DNA from: Scedosporium boydii
Taxonomy: Eukaryota > Ascomycota > Sordariomycetes > Microascales > Microascaceae
Reading direction: 5' to 3'
NCBI GenBank assembly: GCA_002221725.1
Contig: NJFT01000306.1
Location: 1-39,303 of the forward strand
DNA: 39,303 nt
Part shown: positions 20,616-31,220 of the stretch, one piece after another
Position numbering within the stretch: position 1 is the first letter of the stretch
How the letters are laid out: the number at the start of each line of letters is the position of its first letter
The notes under the pieces: generated by a model
The model's database searches: none
Told to the model about the DNA's origin: nothing
The model's input: the letters and a program-made list of their open reading frames with translations, nothing else
Program-made: the position numbers and the translations under genes

Positions 20616-21985
20616 TTAGAATAAGTCGACCTGACTTGGTTCCGTCCCACATTCCATGGCTGGGTGGGCACCGGTTCGTACTAGATTGACTGGCGTCGTC
20701 TTTGAGTGTAAAACCACGAGAGGGTTGAGGCCTTGAGGGCTCTGGCTCTTAGCAGCACGGCTTACGCTCCAACACTGTCCGGTCGCACTCCCGATTGTGG
20801 GCAATCTGACGGAATAGATGCCTGGCGTTGAGTTCCCGCTAGCCGTGCGAATGAGGACTCGGAAGGTCGGTATACACGCGGCGACGATAGTAATGGATCC
20901 CTCGGCGGCGTCCCAAATGATGGGGTTGACAGTGTCATCTGTGTTATGTAGGCACGTAGAGTGCGGTTAGAAACGCGACGTTGGTCAACGGGGTCAAGAG
21001 TCGAGTTGCTGGGAAGGAATTACATAGATCATCGGTCAGCATCCGGGGAAGCTTAGCTGTTTTGATTATGGTCGTGATTCCAGCACTATTCGGGGCTCAC
21101 GTTAGTCCTGTTTCCCGGATTTCCTCTAGTATGGTGGAATGTCACACAATATACCCATGCTCATAGCAATAGCAGTACCAAATTTTTCTCGTCGCCTCAT
21201 ACGGAGACCAATGAGGATCTTCCAGGGTAGTGTAGCGAGAACGAAGTCCACAGTTCTGGAGTAGGCTAGAACACATCTCGTTTAGTATGGTCACCGCTTA
21301 GTACGGCGGACGCCCTTTGTGACGGAGAAAGCACATCAATTAATGTGAGGAGCAGACTTACCACCGGCGAATATGCTGTAGTACACCACTGTTTTACGGT
21401 CCCAACACTTTCCCGGTACATCGAGGTCCCACTGCTTTGAGAGGGGCCGGCATTGAGTCCACCCAAAGAGGGCGCTGAGGCCCAATGCAATATTCACGGT
21501 GACAATGATGATCCACAAGAGCCTCTTGATATAGCCTTCGGTGACACGGAGAAGGGTGATGGCAACCGCGGGTTTAGTCCAGGCAATCGCGATTATACTA
21601 AACGTAAATCGGACCAAGGTCTGGATGACAAAATCGCGAAGATTTTGAGGGGGGCAGATCCCAGGTATGCTTCCCATAGCCAAATGCAACGACCATATTC
21701 GTCGTGACGCCTGATTGTACAAGTAGAAAGGCCTTGAAACAGGTCATCACCGATGGCAAGTTTATCGTCAATGGAGGAAACAACCGAAGAGTACCGTACC
21801 CAAGAAGCGATCAAGATATAATCGTCCCACCAGAGACAGCGATTGCTGTAGAATTTGCAAAATATCCGCAAGCTAAGGAAGAGAGAGGCAAATCCCGTTA
21901 GAGCCCAGGTTGCTGCAATGAGGCTGGGCCCTTTATCATCGTGAGGAAGCCGATCTAGTTCCTCTAGAGTCCACGCCGCTTCCAT
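20616..21985 (-). CDS. Seven-helix rhodopsin-like membrane protein (SAT4/PTH11-related), one-base frameshift
   Basis: Five exons: 21985-21800, 21732-21362, 21265-21148, 21085-21024 and 20938-20616. The introns are 67, 96, 62 and 85 nt. Family hallmarks are LWWDDYILI in helix 2, LPPQNLRDF, helix 3 with WTKPAVAITLLRVTEG, WTQCRPLSKQWD in the loop after helix 4, VDFVLATLPWKIL in helix 5, FGTAIAMSMGIFAGIT in helix 6 and WDAAEGSITIVAACIPTFRVL in helix 7. These proteins sit in the plasma membrane; some relatives (PTH11) act as G-protein-coupled sensors, most are uncharacterised. Within exon 2 the frame changes at a run of six Cs (minus strand; plus 21649-21654): five Cs would keep DLPPQNLRDF in frame and make 352 residues with all exon phases correct. 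As written, translation would go out of frame there. Start at ATG 21985; the short N-terminus is normal for the family. Confidence 0.82.
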
Positions 21986-24274
21986 GCTCAATTTGTAATT
22001 TAACAATTTGGGGCGAAGAAGGGCCGATTATCGCCGCTCTGTTGAAGAGGCCCAGAACGAATTGACAGTCATGCTTGGTATCGCGATGCGGTTGGGCTTT
22101 CTGGGTTCCGGACTGTACAGCTCACATCGTCGAATCGGAGGGTCTGGTTGAACAAGAGGTTCAACTTCGTGACTTTACTGAGAGAGGAAGAAGGGAGGGT
22201 TTAAATGGGAAGCTCCTCGATCTGATGATCACCGGGGAGATCTGCATTGGTTCATTGTGGTGTCAATGCGTTTTGTCCTGGTCAGTGTCAGACGACCCAG
22301 GGGTAACAAGCCTTGCCAGTGCCCCGGACCATTCATGCAACGGGACGGCCCCCGGGAGTAGCGTCCCAGATTTCGCTTCCCAGAGGCACAAAGCGCCAGA
22401 CTAGTGCTTGTTAGCCACGGCACCATTGAAGCCTCAACTTCGTAGACTTCGTACGATCAATTGCAGTGCCTCTGAAACGAGTAAACTAATCTCTTACAGT
22501 CAATAAGGACTGGGAAATTGAAATTGACGGGGATGATAGCGCTCGAGAAGCCGGCTCCTCCGCCAACAAATATGAAGCCGTTGGGACATTATGCCGTGGT
22601 TGGGTTACTGAATCAGGGGGTTCACGAAGTTGTCCCAGAAAACCGGGTTCGTGATGAAGTTGGTGGAAATGGGCGCTAAACCGCATCTGGATGTATTACC
22701 AGAATGGTTCAAAGTAACGCCTGGCTTCGACTGCCCGAACCCGAACGGCCGGAGGTGACATCGACAATTACCACGATCTTCTTACCTGTCGAAGACGTAT
22801 TCAGGTCCATGAGATCTCAGATTGAACCCCAACGAGCAATTGACAAGATTTCTGATGGACGAAATACACCAGGTACATTACTGATAGGCCTTATTGCCTC
22901 GGTCAATGACGTCGACAGGATCGGTCTCGGTAACTGAAATTGTAAGACGACGAGAGCTGGGCCATGCCCGCCCCCGTCAGGTTGCCACCATCAACAACGT
23001 TGTAACGTTGGAATCGGTGACACCATCTAGCCAAAGCCATCCCCCCCTCAAGGATAATTTTTTTTATTTTATTTTTTTTATTTTTAAGCGACATCTGCCC
23101 TATCACCATCTCGCTACTTAGTAATAGATAATAGCTGAGAGATGGTTTTGACCCTCGTCCTCCGTCTTAATAACCGGTTCTCCGCTTTATCGAAGCCTTG
23201 TCGTTACCATCCAGCTCTGCAGCCGAAGCGAAATATCTCCGCAAATTTCCTCATTCCGGACGCCAAGCTCTTCCCAGAGTGTGGAGTTAGATCTTATATA
23301 GACCGTATCGTCGTCTATTATCACGTTTGTTTCACCGCACTCTCACACCTCTTATCGATGGAAGAATTGCAAATTACCTTCCAAACTTGCTGAAATTATT
23401 AAGTTCAATTTTATAAGCGAGAAATTTCAACAATCGCACCACGATCCCTCCTTTGTACTACTGAAAGTCTGTGGGCCTGCAGGACATCCCGATCCACAAG
23501 ACACCGGGTGGTGACATGATGACTGTGCCATCCATATCGAGAAGCCTCTCTGTGACGAACGGTAGCCACCGTCAACGACGAGACCCCCTTGTCCCAGAAG
23601 TATGCGAACGCGAATCCTATGCTGCGAATTTTACTTTACAAATCCCTTGAACTTCAATGGTTATTAGAGGAATAACGATACTTGAGATGCAGGAGATAGC
23701 AAGTATCGGATTTGCACCCACAAAACAGCCCAGGCCTTGACTCAGATCCAAAGGGACCAGAATCCGTACTAAAATTGTCAATTATTCGACGAGGACGATA
23801 TGAGGAGAGGAATCTCTACTACTTACGAGAGTAAGAAAAGAAAAAGCGATAAAATAGAGATCAATGTCAAATACCTCGTCTTATTGGTGAGTTGAAGACA
23901 GCTCGCTATTATTAAGGAAGGATCGGGGTTATGGTCCACATTCGCCCGAACTCGTGTATATGTACTGCGTACTTTATATATCTTGTTGGTAGAATTCCGG
24001 CACGTCTCCGGGTTACTACTGGGAAGTTATGCGCGAAAGTCAAGGAAGGGTTCTCAGCTTTTCTGCATGCAAAAACCCCGGTCACTTAGTAGCACGCTGG
24101 TTGCCGCTCGAGAGAAGTATTCCTCCAGGCACTAGGAAAGCCGAACAGAATAGCTGTCGAAATTCAACGATGCATATTTCCAGGAACATATGAACTTATC
24201 TTTCTTGAAGACGAAAAAGTCGACCGAGATGGCGACTAAATCATCAATAAGTAGATAGTACAAGTGGACGCTGG
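21986..24274. other. Gene-poor region, possible decayed sequence
   Basis: About 2.3 kb in which I find no supportable gene. The minus strand between 22230 and 22930 has several short fragments that look protein-like (for example FVGGGAGFSSAIIPV near 22540, and VTETDPVDVIDRGNKAY near 22900) but they are broken by stops and belong to no family I can name. T-rich runs lie at 23058-23090. From 23400 on the DNA is AT-rich with no frame of note. Confidence 0.35.
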
Positions 24275-24279
24275 AAAAA

Positions 24280-24310
<31 letters not shown>
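24275..24310 (+). repeat. Microsatellite A(14) then (GA)11
   Basis: Fourteen As (24275-24288) run directly into eleven GA units (24289-24310). It is a simple repeat in non-coding DNA and is likely to be length-variable between isolates. Confidence 0.95.
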
Positions 24311-25908
24311 TAAACGAGGATAATGTTAAGGTGATGCTACCGTTCAATCTCCTGCATATCGAGCACTGTGGAGAAAGGAGGATATCACGGGCGAGAGGAT
24401 GCCGTGTGGATAGCTTATCACCTTCAATTCGTTACTAAAACACCACGCCAACCTTTGTTTTGTGGGGAAGGGATTCCAATCCGTCCGTCCCCTCCCATTC
24501 AACTGCCGTTTCCGCACTCGCATCCACTGCGGCTACCCTTTGCCTATCCACTGAAGACCCGCGTGCTGTCTAGTAGCCACGACCTCCTGCTACGGTTGCC
24601 TGGATCCACCTTAAAATACAACTTCAAGTTCTGGATGAAAGACGACGGAGGCCATCTACTGTGGAAGCACGGCACTAATATATAAAAAAGGGATCGGTGG
24701 AGGTTTTAGATAATGGAAAGCTTGTTTATATCAAAAGTAGGCTTGGCGGGAGAGCGGGAAATAATTCCGGACTGAAGGAGGTCACGCCATTAAAGAATTG
24801 GGTTGGGTTGGCGATATAACACGCCACAGGACGGATTCTATGCCCCAATGTCGATGCTCCGGGGGTGGTCAAGTACAAAGGTTAAACTTCCACTCCTGCG
24901 AGCTTCAGCCCCTGGTCTTCTCTCCACAGATAATGCTGAGCCGTAAAGTGATCTAAAAAGAGGCCCATCTCTATCAAAGTGACATATGTCCTAAACAGTG
25001 CTGGGATGATCACTTTACATTGCGCTACCTAATTATTACATTAGACGGCTCACTCGATAAATATAAAACCAGGGGAAGCCTGAGCCATGACGATGATGGC
25101 ATGGCCGAGTGGTTGCGGCTATTTTATTGCATCACCATTCTTAATATCATGTACATACATAATAAGAAGGAAACCGCGTGCTCTGCGCTCTGCGATCGAC
25201 CAAATAGTGCGCAGCATAGAGAATTTGCCAAGTTCTAGCCAAATGAATGGGGCAAGGGAAGAAATTGAGGCTCAGAGATCCAAGTCATTCTCATCTGCGC
25301 TGGATGATGGTGTCTCCAGCCGAATGGGACTGGAGAAGCACGCGGAGAATATATTGATAGATAATAAAGAAGGTCACGAATTTCCCGCAGCCTCTGGGAT
25401 GCCTGCTTGCGCAAGCGTTGTATAAAAGGTCAGAAGGCCCGGGTAAAGAGTCGCTCAGCCAATGGACGATCTTACGAGCCCCGTTCAGGATTTGCTGGGG
25501 CTCTGGGGGCAATATCTATAATTGCCGGTGATATATTACATTCTTTTCCCTGTATTATTCCCCGGATATACGAGAGTCCATCCAACACCACAACATCCGC
25601 AATTTAACCCCATCCAATCCCATGAAGTCAACACCATTAAGGCACTTTGTCAGTCTCATGAGATTGGTCATGGAATATATCTCGATATTCACTCGGCGTT
25701 TCGGCTTATTACCAACAGCGGCAGTTCACACGTAAATGGCCACCAGATATCCCTCCTCAGGCTCAGCAGTCTTGCCTGCTGGCCATTCTTAAAGACCAAG
25801 GGAAGACATCGAACTCGGTCCAAACACCTCTTTCCTTTTCCTTCGATCCCCCAAGTTGCCATCGGCTTATTACTGTGCGACATTCAAGTTCAGTTCACCT
25901 ACTTCAAA
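24311..25908. other. Intergenic, promoter of the DUF1996 gene
   Basis: No gene recognised over 1.6 kb. Open frames of 105 to 112 codons (24368-24685, 25087-25425) have no recognisable domain. A TATAAAAG element at about 25422-25429 lies some 480 bp upstream of the next start codon, which would imply a long 5' leader if it is used. The open frame continues upstream of 25909 but without family-like sequence. Confidence 0.4.
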
Positions 25909-27327
25909 ATGCATTGGACTTCTCTTCTCGCCTTGACGGCGCTTGCCGAGGCCGCGCCCCAGTTCGGCGGTGGTGGTGGTGTTACCATGTTGCGATTCGG
26001 ATGCACCCAGGTCGTCATTGACCGCCTTGACCCCCTGGTCAACCCTGGCCAACTCCCCTCCACCCACGTCCACCAGATTGTCGGAGGAAACGGCTTCAAC
26101 GCCTCTATGACCACTGGTGATGTGTCGGAGACCGCGACGTGCACCACCTGCCAGTTCGCTGACGACTTCTCCAATTACTGGACCGCGAACTTGTACTTCA
26201 AGGCTAGGAACGGCACCTTCAAGCGTGTGCCCCAGTTCGGCAGCCCGTATGTAATTTTTTTTGTTTCTGGTTTTTGAGGGGCAAGGACACCTGTTCGGCT
26301 GGGAAATACAGTACTAACTAAACCTATACTCTAGACTTCAATTTGGTGACCAATTCAGCACCCAGATCAACGGTGGTATCCTGATATACTATGTCTCTGC
26401 TCAGCCTGGAAAGATTACTGCCTTTGCACCTGTAAGTTTTATTGCTATGGCGACGAAAAACGTACTGTAATCAAGAGCTGTTGCTGATTTTCCCGTTAGG
26501 GTTTCCGTATGCTCGTCGGCGACCCGGCCGACCGCGAGAGGCCCGCTAACCTGAAGAGGCAAAACTGTTTCCGATGCTACACCGGTCCCAACCACGGTGG
26601 TGACGTCGGTGCTCCCTGCCAGGATGCCGCGTAAGTTTGCGCCGCCTACGGCCCTTCGTGATTTTATTTCTCTTACTTATTGGCTGTCTAGCCACGACCA
26701 CGACGCCTTGCCCAACAAGGTCTGCCCCGGTGGCATCCGATCCAACGTTCTCTTCCCTACGTAAGTCGTTCACCTTCCCTGTGATTCTCTAGTAGCGCGG
26801 AATATTGACAATTACAAGCTGCTGGGACGGCAAGAACCTCGACACCCCCAACCACAAGGACCACGTTGCGTACCCCGTCAGTGGTCCCGCCACTTTCCTC
26901 AGCCTTGGCGGCAACTGCCCTGCTACTCACCCCGTTCGCATCCCTCAACTCATGTACGAAGTCAACTGGGACACTTCCGGCTTCAACGACCAGTCTCAGT
27001 GGCCCGAGGATGGCTCCCAGCCCTTCGTGCTCTCCATGGGTGACCCGACGGGCTTCGGCCAGCACGCCGATTACGTTTTCGGCTGGAAGGACAAGTCGCT
27101 CCAGTCGGCCATGGACACTTCCGGCTGCTTCGGCGCCCAGTGCGCTAACCTCAAGAGGCAGAGCATCGACCAAGCCAGGTCTTGCACTGTTCCCACTCTT
27201 GTCAACGAGGATGTTGACGGCTGTAAGTCTACCTCCTTAATCAATTCACCACTCGACAAGTCATCAGGTAGCTAACGAGACAAAACTAGGGCTCACCACT
27301 CTCCCTGGCGTTGACGTCGTCGCTTAA
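25909..27327 (+). CDS. Secreted DUF1996 protein
   Basis: Six exons: 25909-26246, 26335-26431, 26500-26630, 26692-26760, 26819-27222 and 27290-27327. All phases agree and 358 residues result. A signal peptide (MHWTSLLALTALAEAA) with likely cleavage after Ala-15 or Ala-16 is followed by a Gly run and the DUF1996 domain: MLRFGCTQVVIDRLDPLVNPG, THVHQIVGGNGFN, CTTCQFADDFSNYW, the HDHDALPNKVCPGGIRSN block, and CWDGKNLDTPNHKDHVAYP. The start at 25909 is chosen because it begins the signal peptide, although the frame is open upstream. DUF1996 proteins are secreted or wall-associated in filamentous fungi and their biochemical role is not established; conserved Cys and His residues suggest disulphides and perhaps metal or glycan binding. 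It is intact and looks functional. Confidence 0.93.
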
Positions 27328-29194
27328 GTCTATATATAGAAGATAATGTCTGGGGGTGCGGATCCTGAATCTAGCAGCAATATGTACTAAGTAGGGTGTG
27401 GGAACAAGGAAGCATCTCACTCCCAAGGCCCCAAACCCATTGGCCAGATCTGTTGGACCTCAAATCACAGTTGAAGACGAGACTTAGTTAAAACCCTTCC
27501 GTAGGGCGAGCTAGGTAGCAATTTCGTTTCTCGTACCACCAATTTAACTCGTTTCTTAACTTCACTTAATACAAGCTAAATTTATGATAGAAAGATGAGG
27601 CTCGCGTTGTGTTGTGCCCGATGTGAGAGCTTAAGTGATGGTTTTTTGTCCGTTTTCAGCCTCTTTAGACATGTGTAGGACAGAAAGCAGGCCGCATAGA
27701 TTGCGAGGGAAAAGTAAGGCGATTGACATGGCGGCGGTTTGAAAAGGGCCGATACCGACTGCGAGGTCAATCGGTTGAAGTGTCCAGTCCAGTGAAAGAG
27801 GTCTGGTGAAGTCAAGTGACTCGGCTAACTTGGTCAAACCTCGGGCCCACCCCAGAATCCCTTTACCCGCAGCGGTTCATTATTGCTCTTTAAGTGTACC
27901 CTGACTACGCTCTCGTCGCTTCTGATCACTTCTCCCGGATTCCGCCCGTGTTGAGCATAACAGGTTTGCCCCTCGCCGATATGATTTGCCTATAAGACGA
28001 TCGTTCGGAATGACAAACATCCGGGTCTCCCATTCGTTCGTGGAAAAGCGCGGGGGTGGGCAAAGCGGCTCATCACATCACTTTTCGGAATAAAATATGT
28101 TGACATCGCAATGGGGCATGGGTCACATACGCATGTGCACAGCACGGTTGTAAATTTTCCGATGTGTAATCTGCGTTCATTTGTAACTTCCGATTCGAAG
28201 ACCTTCACTGTGGACGAGCCAGTGTCGTGTCCAACACGGAAAATATGAAGAGAAGAAAAATTCTCAGAGTAGGACTCGTTGAAGGTAAGAGTTAAATGTA
28301 GGGCCGCATGTAACTTATATCGTCCTCGGCCCGGGAGTAAATCCGATCTGGAAATCTCCGAGGTGCGCTTCGCTCTAACGTCGCTGTCAGAAGGAGAGCT
28401 TGTTCATATTTACGGGTAATATTCACATGTTCTTGGAAAAACTGGAGGTAGTCATCAACACGTGACTATAATTTCGCCTCTGCACCAAGGTATCAATTAC
28501 GACCTTCGGCATGAGACTCAAAAATACTCGTTACCACAAGCCGCACAAAATTGGCAGCATCTTTCTGGCATTTCCCCCGTCCTGGAAGAGAGGAAGAATC
28601 CATCGTTACGAAGGTCTAGATGTTATAACTAAGTGCCCTTAAGCCGTGTAGATGACACGAAGGTTATCCCTTGACATTCATTAGGCGATGGCAAGCTTCG
28701 AAATATCCAGTCCCGATTCGAAATTGCAAAGGGTGATACGTCTGGGCCATGGGCATTTATCTTCCCCCACTCTTAGTATCCTAGGCTTCGAAATTCAAAT
28801 CTGTATAATAGGGGTTCCGTGATTTTGAGTTGCATGTCGTAATGGGGTTTGGCCCCTGGCGTACGAGGAGGCGCTGCCAAACATAACGTCTTAGTTAGTC
28901 TCTTAGTCTGGATGGCCCGGATGGCCCCAGCTTCAATTGAGTATTGCCACGGTGTCATTGACACTTCGGGATATAATTCAACCGCATGTTAAAATTGAAT
29001 TCTAACAAAGCTCGGGAAATTTCTTTTCAATCCCAGTTACAGCTCTTCTCAAGCTCTTCCAAGGCAGACATTGATAATGCTCCTTCCGAGGCTTCCCGTT
29101 AACCGTTATGTTTGTTGCAAATCGAGTAACGCGTGGCAGAATATGAGGAGGAAAGGGGATGGAGGGTAAGTTAGTTTGAAATTAACACTTTGAC
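27328..29194. other. Intergenic, no gene recognised
   Basis: About 1.9 kb with only short open frames, none resembling a known protein. The base composition is unremarkable and I recognise no repeat. Confidence 0.45.
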
Positions 29195-30349
29195 ATGACG
29201 TCCCGAAACTTTGATGTTGTCCGTGGCCGACGTGATAGAGTTGAACAGCTCTATATAAACCTACGAATTCTATTCCGTTCTCCGAGGATCAAATCTCTTA
29301 TCATACTCGATATAACCAATCCTGACTCGCACAAACTTTTAAATCTCACACCGGGATGGCGCCTACGAACTTTGTGGAGTTGGTCTTTTGGAACCGCATG
29401 GATCGCGAACCCTCCCGATTCATATTGGGCACAATCGGATGCTCATATCCTTGAAGCTTACGCCGCACTGAAGAGACATGGCGTCACGAAACTCGACACA
29501 GCTGTCATATATCAAGATTCGGAAGCAAAACTCGGCGAGACCAACGCTGTGAAGTCTCACGGCTTCCGAATTGACACGAAATGGCCAGGGGGGTTCGCAT
29601 TGGACCGTCCACAGCCCACCCGGAAGGAGACCCTCGATGAGATTAACGCCAGTCTCGAGCGATTAGGTGTGGAGCAAGTGGACGTTTATTATTTTCACGC
29701 CCCCTTTGCTGGTTGGGATTTGAGGCCTATTCTGGCTGGTGTCAACGATGCTTTTAAAGCAGGCGCTTTTCGAAGATTTGGGCTCTCCAACTTCACCCCG
29801 CAGCAAGTCCGGGAGGTTTACAATTTGGCCAAGGAAAATGGCTTCGTTCTCCCTTCTGTCTATCAAGGCAACTACTCTGCTGTTGCCAGGAGGGTTGAGG
29901 ATGACTTATTCCCTCTGTTCCGAGAGCTAGGAATTGCCTTTTACGCGTACTCCCCGACTGCTGGCGGGTTTCTAGCAAAGACGAGACAAGATGTGGAGTC
30001 AGGCCAGGGGAGATTTGGGGCGGAATTTCTATGTGGGATTTACCACAAATTGTATGTCAAGAAATCCTATCTTGACGCGCTTGACCGCTGGGCAGAAATC
30101 GCGGAGGCCGAGGGGGTGTCGAGGATCGAGCTCGCGTATCGATGGATCCGCTTTCACAGCGCCTTAAAATACGAACATGGAGATGCTATTGTCTTCGGTG
30201 CGAGCAATATCGATCAGCTGGAGAAGACTCTAAGCTTCTTCGACAAAGGGCCGTTGAGTTCGCGGGCTTCTCGACTTATTGAAGAGACTTGGGAAAGTGT
30301 CAAAGATGATGCTGGGACGGACAATTTCGCCGCGTTGACGGGGAATTGA
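29195..30349 (+). CDS. Aldo-keto reductase (AKR7 / aflatoxin-aldehyde-reductase-like), probable 5' frameshift
   Basis: The open frame has 384 codons, but family similarity begins only at residue 66 (FGTAWIANPPDSYW). Catalytic residues are present: Asp in KLDTAVIY, Tyr in the same block, Lys in IDTKWPGG and His in YYFHAP. NADPH-binding elements follow: VYQGNYSAVARR, FYAYSPTAGGFL, and GASNIDQLEKTL at the C-terminus. The enzyme would reduce aldehydes or ketones in the cytosol. The first 65 residues look unrelated to the family. An ATG at 29356 in another frame gives MAPTNFVELVF, a typical start for this family, and would join the main frame if the T4 run at 29386-29389 were T3. The likely true protein is therefore about 330 residues starting at 29356, with either a real one-base insertion or a sequence error. 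As written, only the longer, odd N-terminus is possible. Confidence 0.85.
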   Translation: MTSRNFDVVRGRRDRVEQLYINLRILFRSPRIKSLIILDITNPDSHKLLNLTPGWRLRTLWSWSFGTAWIANPPDSYWAQSDAHILEAYAALKRHGVTKLDTAVIYQDSEAKLGETNAVKSHGFRIDTKWPGGFALDRPQPTRKETLDEINASLERLGVEQVDVYYFHAPFAGWDLRPILAGVNDAFKAGAFRRFGLSNFTPQQVREVYNLAKENGFVLPSVYQGNYSAVARRVEDDLFPLFRELGIAFYAYSPTAGGFLAKTRQDVESGQGRFGAEFLCGIYHKLYVKKSYLDALDRWAEIAEAEGVSRIELAYRWIRFHSALKYEHGDAIVFGASNIDQLEKTLSFFDKGPLSSRASRLIEETWESVKDDAGTDNFAALTGN

Positions 30350-31220
30350 AGAGTCTCGAGTCAAAATATTACTATTATTCTTCCTACGAAGCTGTAACGA
30401 GGTCTAGAATCTAGTGAAGAGCCCTAAATATCATATTTCGTTAGTTTTTACGTTTAAGCCTCCACTGCAATCTCGGAACACATTTGAGGCGTGACCGAAA
30501 ACGGCAAGATTTAAGATGCCGTCTTATGCAAATGACTTCTAATATAACCTCTCTCCCTCCTTTACGCTGAATGTTGCTATAAAGGTTCCTCGTTTGAATC
30601 GAAATAAATATGGTGGATCGGATGGCGTTCAAAGTTAGCGGAACTTTTGCGAACGACGGAGGCGCGGTATGCTTCTCTCTTATTCCATTCCACGATCTCT
30701 CAGACTGGCCACCTCTCACAGCTGAACCATCTGGTTTTAAGAAGAGTAGTAGAAAACAAGAATGAGGACAACAAGCGGGCCCCTGCACCTGTGGTATAGA
30801 TAATCCGGGGTTCTGGTCGAGTCACGCATCACCCCGTTTATTTAGGAATTGATGTTTCATCAATGGCCATGGAAAATCATATAATTAACAGCTGGACACC
30901 TTCGTGCGATAAATGAAAACCAATGTTCCGAGCAGAACGGATATAGAGGACTAAGTCGGACATAATGCCAAGGATCACTATTACGGATGAGCTGTAGGGA
31001 CTGTTTTGGAGATGTAATGATGGCTTTCCAATTGTCCTCGGAATCCATATTTTACCAGCCACGAAAAAAATGAAATAGATCTGATATTACGCTCTTGTGG
31101 AACCCATATCAAGAATATAAAAAGCGTTGGAATGAAGGCTTTGACCCTCCACGGAGGAAGATTTTCATAAGCATGTGAAACGAGTGAAGAACCTAGGATT
31201 GAGCATTTGCGTTCTAAGCC
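30350..31220. other. Intergenic between convergent genes
   Basis: No gene recognised between the aldo-keto reductase (+) and the carboxypeptidase (-). A minus-strand frame of 115 codons at 30441-30788 has no recognisable domain. Confidence 0.45.

Noticed and set aside
21986..22006. Longer start of the rhodopsin-like gene at a TTG codon
   Set aside because: Eukaryotic genes rarely use TTG and the ATG at 21985 fits the family's N-terminus.
25102..25113. TGGCCGAGTGGT, like the A-box of a Leu/Ser tRNA gene
   Set aside because: No matching B-box (GGTTCGANTCC), no acceptor-stem pairing and no plausible cloverleaf in the next 120 bases.
25522..25908. Upstream in-frame extension of the DUF1996 first exon
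   Set aside because: The extension has no family-like sequence, and the Met at 25909 begins a clear signal peptide.
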